A stretch of DNA of 53,301 bases from DUOX01 sp050944015 (lineage in GTDB: Bacteria; Bacillota; Clostridia; Oscillospirales; Oscillospiraceae). The notes under the pieces are model-generated. The model was given only the letters and a program-made list of their open reading frames with translations. It made no database searches and was not told the origin of the DNA. Position 1 is the first letter of the stretch, and every line of letters starts with the position of its first letter. Positions 1 through 9,044 of the stretch are shown here, in pieces. Where the stretch lies: contig JBMNQG010000010.1 of NCBI GenBank assembly GCA_050944015.1, positions 1-53,301 of the forward strand, in the 5' to 3' direction. A program made the position numbers and the translations under genes.

Positions 1-375
1 GCTGTCTAAAATCCTGCGAAACTCGTACCATTTTTCAAAGCCGAGAAACATGTCCGTGCCCAGAAGCAGGTAAAACTGGGCGCCGGGATAAATGTCCCGC
101 AGCTGGCTTATGGTGTCGGCAGTGTAGCTTTTGCCGCCGCGCTTTAGCTCAATGTCTGAAACCTCCGCCTGCGGGATACCGGCGAAAGCCAGCCGCGCCA
201 GCTCGAACCGTTCCTCCGGGCCGGGGCTGTCCTCTTCAAGGGACTTGTGGGGCGGAATTGCTGTGGGAATAACGAGGAGCTTGTCGGGTTTCAAATAAAA
301 AACAGCGTCAAGGGCAGCCTAAACATGGCCCCTGTGAGGGGGGTTGAAGCTGCCGCCGAAAATGGCTATCTTCAT
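1..375 (-). pseudogene. nadD: nadD, nicotinate-nucleotide adenylyltransferase, 5' part with in-frame TAG
   Basis: NadD converts nicotinate mononucleotide and ATP to deamido-NAD in NAD synthesis. The reading frame opens with MKIAIFGGSFNPPHRGHV, the nucleotide-binding motif of the family, then meets a TAG at codon 19 (319-321), and resumes in the same frame with AALDAVFYLKPDKLLVIPT and IPPHK, both typical NadD sequence, up to the window edge at codon 125. The start codon overlaps the stop of the upstream rdgB-yhbY gene as ATGA. TAG is a normal stop in this genome: fusA, trmFO and the rubredoxin gene end with it at standard family lengths. The interruption is therefore either a nonsense mutation, a base-calling error or, much less likely, readthrough. 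No internal restart could restore the missing GGSFNPPH motif. The 3' half is outside the window. Confidence 0.85.
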
Positions 376-1328
376 TTCCTGCCGCCCTCTGTCAATACAA
401 TTTTGGGCTCCTTGTCGTTCCGCTTGTAAAGCACGAACTTGCGGCCTATCACCTTGACGGGTTCCGCCCTGCATATCTCGGCAAGCCTGTCGCAGGCCTC
501 CCTGGCGCTGATTGGGGAGTTCTCCAAAACAGTGCCCTTAATCAGCTCCCGCGCCTTGAGGGCGTCCTCCACCTGCTTTATAACGTTTTCGTTAATGCCG
601 CCCTTGCCGATATGAACTATGGTATCCTCCTTGGAAGCCATGCTCATTAGCTGGGCGCGCTGTTTGCTTGTAAGACTCATATCCTGTTTCTCCTTGCTGG
701 TTTCATCTCCGCCTTTATCGCTCTTTGCCGGCTTGTTCTTCAGGTAATCTGACAGCAGTTTTTTAAACTCCGCCAGGGATTTTCCCCTGTGGGAAATTGA
801 ATTTTTCTCCGCAAGGGACATTTCGGCCATGGATTTGTCATGTCCCAGCGGCCTGAAAACCGGGTCGTAGCCGAAACCGTTTTCGCCCCTGGGGACGGTG
901 AGAATCTCCCCCTCGCACTCGCCCCTGGCGCGCAAAACGTCGCCGTTTGGAAAAGTGCATACTATACAAGAGACGAAACGGGCGGAGCGAAGTTCCGCTT
1001 TTTTCATTTTTTCAAGCAGCAAGGCGATTCTGTCCGCGTCGTTTTTGCAGCTTTCGCCGCCGAAACGGGCAGAATATATGCCGGGAGCGCCGCCCAGGGC
1101 GTCCACCATAAGGCCGGAGTCCTCGGATATAGCCGGCATGCCGGTGGCGTCGGTTACGGCCCTGGCCTTCAAATAGGCGTTTTCCTCAAAGCTCTCTCCC
1201 GTCTCCTCAACCTGAAAATCACAGCCCGCCTCCTGCTGGGATATGACCTCTATATCCATGTCGGAAAGAAGCCCCCGAAGCTCTAAAAGCTTCTTCTTAT
1301 TATTGCTCGCCAGAACGAATCTAATCAT
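372..1328 (-). CDS. rdgB: Fused XTP/dITP pyrophosphatase (RdgB/HAM1) and YhbY-type RNA-binding domain
   Basis: 318 aa with two domains that are usually separate genes. Residues 1-197 are RdgB, which hydrolyses non-canonical purine triphosphates to monophosphates. Its motifs are LASNNKKK near the start, SFEENAYLKA (46-55), SEDSGLMVDALGGAPG (68-83), GFGYDPVF (151-158) and NSISHRGKSL. A charged linker (about 198-216) leads to a CRS1/YhbY domain (217-305) with LTSKQRAQL, HIGKGGI and VIGRKFVLYK, a fold that binds pre-ribosomal RNA. Met217 is where a stand-alone YhbY would start and has an AAGGAG nine bases upstream, so a separate YhbY may also be made. The start overlaps ftsY and the stop overlaps nadD, both as ATGA, so translation is probably coupled. 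RdgB and YhbY identities are secure; the function of the fusion is inferred. Confidence 0.9.
   Translation of the reverse strand: MIRFVLASNNKKKLLELRGLLSDMDIEVISQQEAGCDFQVEETGESFEENAYLKARAVTDATGMPAISEDSGLMVDALGGAPGIYSARFGGESCKNDADRIALLLEKMKKAELRSARFVSCIVCTFPNGDVLRARGECEGEILTVPRGENGFGYDPVFRPLGHDKSMAEMSLAEKNSISHRGKSLAEFKKLLSDYLKNKPAKSDKGGDETSKEKQDMSLTSKQRAQLMSMASKEDTIVHIGKGGINENVIKQVEDALKARELIKGTVLENSPISAREACDRLAEICRAEPVKVIGRKFVLYKRNDKEPKIVLTEGGRK
690..695 (-). promoter_or_regulatory. Internal ribosome-binding site before the YhbY domain
   Basis: AAGGAG lies nine bases upstream of the in-frame ATG for Met217 (678-680) in the rdgB-yhbY fusion. The following residues, MSLTSKQRAQL, look like the native N-terminus of YhbY. 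The site suggests that the YhbY part can be translated alone, or that the fusion arose by loss of the rdgB stop codon. Confidence 0.5.
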
Positions 1329-2233
1329 TGCAGCAACGCCTCGACAAACTCTCTGGGATTGAAAGGCAGAAGGTCGTCCGCTTTTTCCCCTACTCCCACG
1401 TATTTTACGGGAATCTGAAATTCATCGCAAATTGCGAAAATTATTCCGCCCTTGGCGGTGCCGTCCAGCTTTGTCAGCACAATGCCGGTGATTCCGGCAA
1501 CATCGCTGAACTGCTTCGCCTGAATGAGACCGTTCTGCCCCGTGGTGGCGTCCAGGACCAGCAGCGTTTCGCAGTCGGCATCCGGCAGCTCCCGGGAGAT
1601 AACGCGCCTGATTTTTGCCAGCTCGTTCATCAGGTTCTGCTTGTTGTGAAGCCTCCCCGCCGTGTCGCAGAAGACAATGTCCATGCCTCTGGCCTTAGCG
1701 GCGGAAATGGCATCGAAAACCACCGCGGCGGGGTCGCTGCCCGCCTCATGGCGGACTATGGCGGAGCCGGAACGCTCCGCCCAGACGTAGAGCTGCTCGG
1801 CCGCGGCGGCACGGAAGGTGTCGCCAGCGCACAAAAGGACCTTTTTGCCTTCCTTGGTAAACTTTGTGGCCAGCTTGCCTATGGTGGTGGTTTTGCCGAC
1901 GCCGTTTACCCCAACCATAAGTATGACCGAGGGCCTGGAATTGAGCTTCAGCTCACGGTCTCCCACTTCCAGCATTTCTGTGAGAATCTCCGCGAGGGCC
2001 TCCTTCAGCTCGTCCCCGCCTCGAAGCCCTTTGGCTTTTGTGACTTCCCGAAGCCTGTCAACCGCTTTCAGGGAGGTGTCCATTCCGGCATCGGACAGTA
2101 TTAAGGTCTCCTCCAGTTCCTCAAAAAATTCTTCGTTTTCTCCGGCAAAACTGGCAAACATATTATTGAGGGAAACGGCCATGCTCTGCTTGGTACGCGT
2201 CAATCCCTCCTTGATTTTATCAAAAAATCCCAT
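1325..2233 (-). CDS. ftsY: Signal recognition particle receptor FtsY
   Basis: FtsY is the membrane-associated SRP receptor GTPase that docks ribosomes making membrane proteins. The 302-aa protein is the compact Gram-positive form, with only a short N-terminal extension before the NG domain. Visible GTPase motifs are the P-loop GVNGVGKTTT (108-117), DTFRAAAAEQL (138-148), DTAGR (190-194) and TKLDGTAKGG (254-263). It lies 13 bases after smc and overlaps rdgB-yhbY by four bases, in the widespread Firmicute order rnc-smc-ftsY. Start MGFFDKIKEGL is typical for the family. Confidence 0.97.
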   Translation of the reverse strand: MGFFDKIKEGLTRTKQSMAVSLNNMFASFAGENEEFFEELEETLILSDAGMDTSLKAVDRLREVTKAKGLRGGDELKEALAEILTEMLEVGDRELKLNSRPSVILMVGVNGVGKTTTIGKLATKFTKEGKKVLLCAGDTFRAAAAEQLYVWAERSGSAIVRHEAGSDPAAVVFDAISAAKARGMDIVFCDTAGRLHNKQNLMNELAKIRRVISRELPDADCETLLVLDATTGQNGLIQAKQFSDVAGITGIVLTKLDGTAKGGIIFAICDEFQIPVKYVGVGEKADDLLPFNPREFVEALLQ

Positions 2234-2246
2234 ATGACTAATCCTT

Positions 2247-5200
2247 TCAGGCAGAATTTTTTTCGGCTTCCTCCAGATCGACGGAGATTATCTTGGACAC
2301 GCCCTTCTCCTGCATGGTGACGCCGTAGAGCATGTCCGCCCTCTCCATGGTGCCCCGTCGGTGGGTAATTACAATAAACTGGGTTTTGTCGGACATCTGG
2401 CGCATATATTCGGCAAAGCGTATGACGTTGGCCTCGTCCAAAGCGACCTCAATCTCATCCATTACGCAGAATGGCGTTGGGCGCACCTTCAAAATCGCAA
2501 AATACAGGGCTATTGCCACAAAGGCCATTTCCCCGCCGGACAGAAGGCTGATGGTGCTCAAAGCCTTGCCGGGAGGCTGGACCTTGATTTCAATACCGCA
2601 CTCCAGAACGTTGTCCTCGTCTTCCAATATCAGGGCCGCCTTGCCGCCGCCAAACAGCTCCAGAAAAGTCTGGCGGAAACACTGGTCTATGGCCTTAAAC
2701 TCCCGGACAAATATCTCCTCCATCTCCGATGTAATTGAGGAGATTATTCTATGAAGCTCCTTCTTGGCCCTTTCCACGTCGTCCCGCTGCTCGATAAGGA
2801 AATTGTAGCGGGTGCTTACCCGCTCGTACTCCTCGATAGCCCCCAGGTTGGGGTTGCCAAGGGAATTAATCTCCCGTTTGAGCTCGCTTATGCGCTTGTT
2901 GGCCTTTGCCATGCTCTCTACCGGCTGGCGGGCGGCCTGGGCGGCGGAGCGGCTCAGGCCGTAGCTGTCCCAGAGCTTGTCCAGAATCTGCTTTTCCTCC
3001 ATGTCGGCGGCCAGCTTTTTTTGCTCCAGCTTCGCGCACAGCCTCTCAAGGTCTAGAAGCCCGCGGTTTTTCTCCTGACAGGTCTTGTCCACCTGAGCGC
3101 GCCGGCCCTCCAGCTCAAGCCTCTTATTTGTGAATTCGGATATACTGGATTTTATGTCCTCTATTTTTGCATACAGTTCATTGAGGCGGCTTCTCTTTTC
3201 CTCAAGCTCTCTTTCCAGCTGGGTGTTGGTATTTTCAAGGGACTCAATGGTTCGCTGCCTGTAATCGCTGTCTCCAAAAATATCCTGTTTGAGCTGCTCC
3301 ATCTGGGAAATGGAGCGGGATATTGCCTCTCTTTCCGCGTCCAGCGATGAACGGGCTGCCCTCAGCTCCGACAGCCTGTCGCTTATCTCCCGCCGCCTGC
3401 GGTCAAACTCCTCCTGGCCTTTGGATTTTTCTTCTATTTCCTTTCTAAGCCCGGAAAGTTCCGCCTCAAGGCTCTGGATTTCGCCCTCCAGTGCGGCAAT
3501 GCGGCCGCGGGCGTCCTCAATGCGGGAGTCGGCGGACCGCCTGTCCGCTTTCAACGTTTCAATCTTCTTTTCAATGGCTTCAAGCAAAAACCGGTTTTGG
3601 GCAACGGCTGAGCGCCACTTCATGGACTCTTCCTGGGCAGACGCCAGCTCCGCTTCCGCTACCTGCAGCTCGTACTTTGTCCTGTCAAGCTCCCGCTGGG
3701 CAGCAGCGAGCTCGGCCTGGCATTTTTCAGTTTCAGTTTTGAGCTTTTCACGCTGTTCCCGGAGCTTTTTTAGCTCGTTGGCACGGGAGAGAATGCCGGC
3801 GTTATGGGAGGAACTTCCGCCGGTCATGGAGCCTCCCGGATTTATCATTTGCCCGTCAAGGGTAACAATTCGGTATTGATTGTTGTACTTTTTGGAAATG
3901 CGCACAGCGTCGCCGAGAGTTTCTATGACAATGGTGCGGCCCAGAAGATTTGAAAAAATGTTTATGTATTTTTCGTCAAATCTGGAAAGTTCGAGGGCCG
4001 TGCCAAGATAGCCTATCTCTTCTTTAGGAAGTTTTTCCAGCGTGTAACCTTTTATGGTATTTATAGGCAAAAAAGTGGCTCTGCCGGCATCCTGGCGTTT
4101 TAAAAGCTCAATGGCGGCTTTTCCGTCCTCCTGGGTGTCCACCACAATATTCTGCATGGCGCCGCCAAGGGCAGTTTCAATTGCCAGGGTATACCTGTCC
4201 TCGGTCTTGATGAGCTTTGCCACCGGGCCGTGTATGCCCCGCAGGACGCCGCGCCTTGCCTCCCGCATTACGGTCTTTACCGCCTTGGAAAAGCCCTCAT
4301 ATTCCTTTTCCATTTCGGTGAGCATCAAAATGCGGGAATCCATGGATTTTTCGTCAATAGTCAGCTTCGTGTAACGGTCCGCCAGGGCCTGGACTTTCTT
4401 CTCTCTGCCCTCCGCCCGGAGCCTGTAGCCGGAAATGACGTTAGTCAGCTCCCGGACCCTTTCCTCCGCTGCCCTGCCCTTTTCCTCGTCTTCCGCAAGG
4501 CGGGCCTGGGCCTCCCTGTGCCGCTCCAATTCCGCTTCGGTTTCGGCCTGCAGGGCGGCCTCCCTTTCTTCCATCTCCCGGAGGCTGTCCTTCAACATGT
4601 TCAGCATTGTGCGGCTCTGGGTAAGGCTGCCGCTCAGGGAATTTTCCTTGGCCATCAGGCCGGAAAGCTGCCGCTCCGCCTCGTCTGTTTCGGCGGCGTT
4701 TTCCGCAGCACGGCCAAGGACGGAGTCTATTTCCCTGCCAAGTTCGGCTTTTGCCGAATCTATGTCCTCAATTCTCTTTCGCTGCTCGGAAATCTGGGCC
4801 TCAAGGTTTTTAGTCCTGTCTTCCTGTTCGGCCAGCTCCCGGTGCATGCGCTGGAGGCTGTCCTGATTATTCCTAATATTCGCCTGGAGAACGGCTACGG
4901 AGCTCTCGCATTCGGCGGCCGCCGCCTCCGTCTGGCTCAAAAGGCTGCGGGCTGCCTCCGCCTCCATGTCCTTTTCCCGCATTTTTTCAGAAATGCTTTC
5001 TGATAGGGCGTACAGCTCCTCCAGTTCCCTGTGGGCGGCGTCAAGATTTGCTTTTGCGGCCTCGTAGTCCGAGTTGACAATGGACGCCTGGGCGTGAAGC
5101 TTGTCCAGCGACTTCATGCAGACGGAAACCTCAAGGGCCCGAAGCTCGTCCCGGAGCAGAAGATAGCGCTTGGCCGTCTCCGCCTGCTCCTTCAGGGGGC

Positions 5201-5807
5201 CCACCTGCAGTTCCAGTTCCTCAATCTTGTCGTTTATGCGCAGCAGGTTTTCATCTGTCCGCTGCAGCTTCCGCTCCGCCTCCTCCTTCCGGTAGCGGAA
5301 TTTGGAGATGCCAGCCGCCTCCTCAAAAATTTCCCGGCGGTCGGTGCTTTTCGCGGAAATAATTTCCGATATTCTGCCCTGTCCGATAATGGAATAGCCG
5401 TCCCGTCCAAGGCCGGTATCCATTAGCAGTTCCGTTATATCCTTAAGGCGTACAGGCTCCCTGTTGAGATAGTATTCGCTCTCGCCGCTGCGGTAATAGC
5501 GGCGGGTTATCATTACTTCCGAGCTGTCAAGACTCAAAACATGGGCGGAATTGTCGATAATCAGAGAAACCTCCGCAAATCCCATGGGATTCCGCTTCTC
5601 GGTGCCTCCGAAAATGACGTCCTCCATCTTTCCGCCCCGAAGGTTTTTTGTGCGCTGCTCGCCCAGCACCCACATTATCGCGTCAGCAATATTCGACTTT
5701 CCGCTGCCGTTGGGACCAACAATGGCAGTTATTTTCTTTTCAAAAGTAAGGCGTGTCTTATCCGGAAAGGATTTGAAGCCCTGTATCTCAAGAGCCTTTA
5801 AATACAT
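2247..5807 (-). CDS. smc: Chromosome segregation protein SMC
   Basis: The 1186-aa product has the full SMC plan: an N-terminal ATPase half with the P-loop GPNGSGKSN (31-39), a long coiled coil, a hinge around 515-670 with the GGSMTGGS glycine motif, a second coiled coil, and a C-terminal half with the LSGGE signature and Walker B FCVMDEIEVALDEANV. SMC with ScpA and ScpB forms the condensin that ParB loads at parS and that organises replicated chromosomes. Its loader sites appear in this same window near 24.9 kb. It starts 61 bases after the radical SAM gene, with GAGG placed before the ATG, and continues into ftsY. Length is typical. Confidence 0.98.
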   Translation of the reverse strand: MYLKALEIQGFKSFPDKTRLTFEKKITAIVGPNGSGKSNIADAIMWVLGEQRTKNLRGGKMEDVIFGGTEKRNPMGFAEVSLIIDNSAHVLSLDSSEVMITRRYYRSGESEYYLNREPVRLKDITELLMDTGLGRDGYSIIGQGRISEIISAKSTDRREIFEEAAGISKFRYRKEEAERKLQRTDENLLRINDKIEELELQVGPLKEQAETAKRYLLLRDELRALEVSVCMKSLDKLHAQASIVNSDYEAAKANLDAAHRELEELYALSESISEKMREKDMEAEAARSLLSQTEAAAAECESSVAVLQANIRNNQDSLQRMHRELAEQEDRTKNLEAQISEQRKRIEDIDSAKAELGREIDSVLGRAAENAAETDEAERQLSGLMAKENSLSGSLTQSRTMLNMLKDSLREMEEREAALQAETEAELERHREAQARLAEDEEKGRAAEERVRELTNVISGYRLRAEGREKKVQALADRYTKLTIDEKSMDSRILMLTEMEKEYEGFSKAVKTVMREARRGVLRGIHGPVAKLIKTEDRYTLAIETALGGAMQNIVVDTQEDGKAAIELLKRQDAGRATFLPINTIKGYTLEKLPKEEIGYLGTALELSRFDEKYINIFSNLLGRTIVIETLGDAVRISKKYNNQYRIVTLDGQMINPGGSMTGGSSSHNAGILSRANELKKLREQREKLKTETEKCQAELAAAQRELDRTKYELQVAEAELASAQEESMKWRSAVAQNRFLLEAIEKKIETLKADRRSADSRIEDARGRIAALEGEIQSLEAELSGLRKEIEEKSKGQEEFDRRRREISDRLSELRAARSSLDAEREAISRSISQMEQLKQDIFGDSDYRQRTIESLENTNTQLERELEEKRSRLNELYAKIEDIKSSISEFTNKRLELEGRRAQVDKTCQEKNRGLLDLERLCAKLEQKKLAADMEEKQILDKLWDSYGLSRSAAQAARQPVESMAKANKRISELKREINSLGNPNLGAIEEYERVSTRYNFLIEQRDDVERAKKELHRIISSITSEMEEIFVREFKAIDQCFRQTFLELFGGGKAALILEDEDNVLECGIEIKVQPPGKALSTISLLSGGEMAFVAIALYFAILKVRPTPFCVMDEIEVALDEANVIRFAEYMRQMSDKTQFIVITHRRGTMERADMLYGVTMQEKGVSKIISVDLEEAEKNSA

Positions 5808-5868
5808 TATCTATACCTCTAATTTGATAAAAATACAAAAAAATACAAGATATAGTATATAACAAAAC

Positions 5869-6888
5869 TCAATCAATTGCAACGGAAAGTAGCTTTATGG
5901 AGTCCATTTCCACATCAGCCACCCTGACTTTCAGGGATTTAAGCCCAAATTCAGCCATCAGCGTATCAATATTCGCCCTCTTTTGTCCAACCATGGCGGA
6001 AACGCGGCTCTTATGAACACCCAAAACCGCATGGGAACCCCGAGGCACATCCCGCAGCAGCTTTCTGGCTTCGTTCAGCATCATATAAGACCGCACCAGC
6101 TCCCCGAAAGCGGGGTGATAGGCACCGCCGGCCACACTGCCGCCGGAAAGCTCGTCGGTGGGGTTTAACCCAAGCCGGATAACGGGTATGCCTGCAGCCC
6201 TGAAAACGGGCAGTATGCGGGCGCACAGCCTAACCGCATCCTCCACTGTGTGCTCGGCGTATTCTCCCCTCTTCCACATGTCGAACAGGTCGGTGTCCCT
6301 GATGATAACTGTTGGGTATATTCTAACACCATCCGGGCGGAGAGCCGCGATTTTTCTGGCGGTCTCCAGGGCGGTTTCGTTGTCGTCCCCGGGAAGGCCG
6401 GTCATCATCTGGAGTATCAGGTTGAAGCCCGCATTTTTTATCATTTCAGCGGCTCTGACCGTATCGGCGGAGGTATGCCCTCTCCCGGAAAGCTCAAGGA
6501 CCCGGTCGGACATGGACTGGGCTCCCAGCTCTATGGTGGTCACGCCGAAAGACGCAAGCCGCCTCAAGGTCTCCTCGTCTATGGCGTCGGGGCGGGTAGA
6601 AAGCCTGACGGTTTTTATAGCCCCATCACGCAAAAACGGCAAAGCCGAGCCCAGAAGCTTTTCCTGCTCACGGGCCGGAATTGCCGTAAAACTGCCTCCG
6701 TAAAAGGCAAGCTCCACATCTTCCCCCGGCGGAATACGCCTGATACCCTCCCGGATTGCGGACACCACGCTTTCGGCGGTGGCAGGGGCAAGGCTGCCGG
6801 ATATGCGGCGCTGGTTGCAAAACACGCAGTCGTTGGGGCAGCCAAGATGAGGAACAAATACGGGTATAATATTTCTTCTGGCGCTCAT
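5869..6888 (-). CDS. Elp3-like radical SAM protein
   Basis: 339 aa. An N-terminal CxxxCxxC cluster (C17, C21, C24, in LGCPNDCVFCNQ) would hold the 4Fe-4S centre of a radical SAM enzyme, followed by LAFYGGSFTAIP and later IELGAQSMSDRVL and QMMTGLPGDD, all features of the Elp3/COG1243-type SAM domain. The acetyltransferase domain of true Elp3 is absent: after about residue 270 there is only a short C-terminal region. Proteins of this type commonly sit between rnc and smc in Clostridia, as here. It overlaps rnc by four bases (ATGA). A role in tRNA or other RNA modification is plausible from the family; the substrate cannot be read from the sequence. Confidence 0.85.
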   Translation of the reverse strand: MSARRNIIPVFVPHLGCPNDCVFCNQRRISGSLAPATAESVVSAIREGIRRIPPGEDVELAFYGGSFTAIPAREQEKLLGSALPFLRDGAIKTVRLSTRPDAIDEETLRRLASFGVTTIELGAQSMSDRVLELSGRGHTSADTVRAAEMIKNAGFNLILQMMTGLPGDDNETALETARKIAALRPDGVRIYPTVIIRDTDLFDMWKRGEYAEHTVEDAVRLCARILPVFRAAGIPVIRLGLNPTDELSGGSVAGGAYHPAFGELVRSYMMLNEARKLLRDVPRGSHAVLGVHKSRVSAMVGQKRANIDTLMAEFGLKSLKVRVADVEMDSIKLLSVAID

Positions 6889-7562
6889 TTCGTCAGTTCC
6901 CCAATGGCCTCGCAGGCGGCGGCCTGCTCCGCCTCCTTCTTCGTGCGGCCGGTGCCCTGGCCTATGGGCCTGCCGTTTAGGCTGACCTGGACGGTAAAGC
7001 TTTTCATATGGTCAGGCCCGCTTTCGTCAATCAGCGTATAGGTGAGGGCCTGCCCGCTCTTCTGCTGCACCAGCTCCTGGAGGGCGGTTTTGTAATCCTT
7101 GCTTTTCAGCGCCCTCTCCACTGCAACGCTGGACAGTATATTCTTTTTGATAAAGGCCTCCGCCACCTCCATGCCCCCTTCCAGGTAAATGGCGGCGATT
7201 ACCGCCTCCACGCAGTCCGCCAGAATGGAGGGGCGCTGCCTGCCCCCGGAAAGCTCCTCTCCCTTGCCCAGGCGAATGTAGTCCCCAAGGCCAAGGTCCC
7301 TGGCGACTACAACAAGGCTTGACTCGCAAACCAGCTCAGCCCGCAGTCGGGTCATATTGCCCTCCGGCATGTGGCTGTAGTTGTGGAACAGATAGTCCGC
7401 CACCACCATTCCAAGGACCGAGTCGCCCAAAAACTCAAGTCGCTCGTTGCTCTCACATCCAGAGCCCCTGTTTTCGTTGGCGTAGGAGCTGTGGGTCAGG
7501 GCGGTTTGGAGTAGCTCCTTGTTCTTAAAACTATACTCAAGTCTTTTTTCAAGTGTGTTCAT
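6885..7562 (-). CDS. rnc: Ribonuclease III
   Basis: RNase III cuts double-stranded RNA, including rRNA precursors. I place the start at the ATG giving MNTLEKRLEYSFKNKELL (225 aa), which has GGGGAG just upstream and matches the usual family N-terminus. A TTG 90 bases further upstream would overlap the end of acpP and add residues unlike the family. The catalytic signature NERLEFLGDSVL is at 39-50, a second acidic patch (ILADCVEAVIAAIYLEGG) follows, and a double-stranded RNA-binding domain fills roughly 155-225, ending GRTKKEAEQAAACEAI. It lies between acpP and the radical SAM gene in one operon. Confidence 0.95.
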   Translation of the reverse strand: MNTLEKRLEYSFKNKELLQTALTHSSYANENRGSGCESNERLEFLGDSVLGMVVADYLFHNYSHMPEGNMTRLRAELVCESSLVVVARDLGLGDYIRLGKGEELSGGRQRPSILADCVEAVIAAIYLEGGMEVAEAFIKKNILSSVAVERALKSKDYKTALQELVQQKSGQALTYTLIDESGPDHMKSFTVQVSLNGRPIGQGTGRTKKEAEQAAACEAIGELTK

Positions 7563-7638
7563 AACCCGCTCCCCGTCAGTATTACTTCTTGACCTCCAAG
7601 ATGTTAACAGGGCGGGTATCCCCGCCCCGAACTCTTCA

Positions 7639-7875
7639 TCAGTCTTGAACAAATTTGCTTACGTACTCAACAAGGTCTCCAACGGTCAAAATGTTCTTTA
7701 AATCCTCTTCCGGGACCTCGGGAAGTCCAAATTCCTCTTCCATGGCCATGGTAAGCTCCACAACGTCAAGGGAATCCGCATTCAAATCGTCCACGAAAGC
7801 TGTATCTAAAGTCACAGTATCGGCGTCAACCGCAAACTGAAGACAGATTAAATCACGTATCCTCTCAAAAATCAT
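7639..7875 (-). CDS. acpP: Acyl carrier protein
   Basis: A 78-aa acidic protein with the phosphopantetheine attachment motif DSLD (Ser35) in NADSLDVVELTMAMEEEF. It carries growing fatty acids in the type II synthase. It sits 63 bases after plsX, its usual partner in phospholipid synthesis, and is followed after 76 bases by rnc. Length and sequence are ordinary; an acyl carrier for another pathway is unlikely given the neighbours. Confidence 0.96.
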   Translation of the reverse strand: MIFERIRDLICLQFAVDADTVTLDTAFVDDLNADSLDVVELTMAMEEEFGLPEVPEEDLKNILTVGDLVEYVSKFVQD

Positions 7876-7938
7876 AACATCAACTCCATCTTGAAAACTT
7901 CATTTTGATATTAGATACAATACGGGTATTTGTCAAGG

Positions 7939-8964
7939 TTATTCTTCCGTGGATAATTTCATGAATTCTATGTTTTCCTCGATTTCTCTTATTACCCCGG
8001 CCTCTATGAATTTAATGGCCTGTTTTATGGCGCTGCGTATCGCCCTGGCGTCGGAACTGCCGTGGGCCTTTATCACCGGCTTGGATATACCCAGCAGGGC
8101 GGTGCCGCCTATCTCCGACACGTCCATGGCGATCTTAAAGTCGCTCAGGTCGCCCCGAATCATCAGAGCGGCCACTTTTGCCTTCCTGCTGCCCTTCAGG
8201 ATACCCACGATTTTGCCCAGAAGGAACTTTACGGCACCCTCCGTGCTCTTCAGAAGTATGTTCCCGGAAAAGCCGTCGGTCACCATTACGTCTATATTGC
8301 CTGAAAACAGGTCGCTGGCCTCGGCGTTTCCCACAAAATTGATTCGACCGACCTCATGGGCATTTTTCAGCAAATTATATGTGTGCTTTTGAAGATCTGT
8401 TCCCTTCGTCTCTTCGGTGCCCACGTTAAGCAGAGCAACCCTGGGGTTTTTGCAACCCATTATGTTTTTGGCGTAAAACGAGCCCATATAGGCGAACTGG
8501 AGCAGATATTCGGGAGTGCATTCCACGTTGGCGCCGCAGTCGATGAGCATGACTCCCCTGCCGCCGTTGGGCAGCACCGGAGCCAGCGCAGCCCGGCGTA
8601 TCCCCCGGATTCTCTTCACAGTCAGGGTGGCGCCGGTGAGAAGCGCGCCTGTGCTGCCGGCGGAAACAACGGCGTCTCCCGCTCCCTGGCTGAGCAGCCT
8701 CAGGGCCACCGCCATGGAAGAATCCTTCTTTCTTCTGGTGGCGGTGCTGGGGTCGTCCTCCATGGTGATAATTTCGTCCGCATGTATAATCTCTATTCCG
8801 TCAAAAGGGAGACTTATACCTTCATTTTTCAGACATCGAATTACGTCTTCCTGCCGGCCTACGAAGCATATTCCAACGCCAAACTCATTGGCGGCGCTAA
8901 CAGCTCCCTTTACAATTTCCTCTGGGGCATTGTCCCCGCCCATTGCGTCAACAATAATCTTCAT
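7939..8964 (-). CDS. plsX: Phosphate acyltransferase PlsX
   Basis: PlsX turns acyl-ACP and phosphate into acyl-phosphate, the donor for PlsY in membrane phospholipid synthesis. The 341-aa product begins MKIIVDAMGGDNAPEEIVKG, the family hallmark, and contains VVSAGSTGALL, VMLIDCGANVECTP and VTDGFSGNILLKS. It is the first gene of the plsX-acpP-rnc-smc-ftsY series. About 80 bases of AT-rich spacer separate it from trmFO; I saw neither a clear terminator nor a convincing FapR-type operator there. Confidence 0.97.
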   Translation of the reverse strand: MKIIVDAMGGDNAPEEIVKGAVSAANEFGVGICFVGRQEDVIRCLKNEGISLPFDGIEIIHADEIITMEDDPSTATRRKKDSSMAVALRLLSQGAGDAVVSAGSTGALLTGATLTVKRIRGIRRAALAPVLPNGGRGVMLIDCGANVECTPEYLLQFAYMGSFYAKNIMGCKNPRVALLNVGTEETKGTDLQKHTYNLLKNAHEVGRINFVGNAEASDLFSGNIDVMVTDGFSGNILLKSTEGAVKFLLGKIVGILKGSRKAKVAALMIRGDLSDFKIAMDVSEIGGTALLGISKPVIKAHGSSDARAIRSAIKQAIKFIEAGVIREIEENIEFMKLSTEE

Positions 8965-9044
8965 TTATCCGTCCCCTTAGCGATAGATTTACAAGGTAGT
9001 TTCAATATATTTCTATATCTGAATCATAGTCTGATTAAAACATC

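Noticed and set aside
319..321. Recoding of TAG as an amino acid in this genome
   Set aside because: fusA, trmFO and the rubredoxin gene end in TAG at normal family lengths, fusA with TAA directly behind, and no other clear gene has an internal TAG.
8965..9044. FapR or FabT operator before plsX
   Set aside because: The AT-rich gap has some symmetry but no match good enough to the known lipid-regulator boxes.
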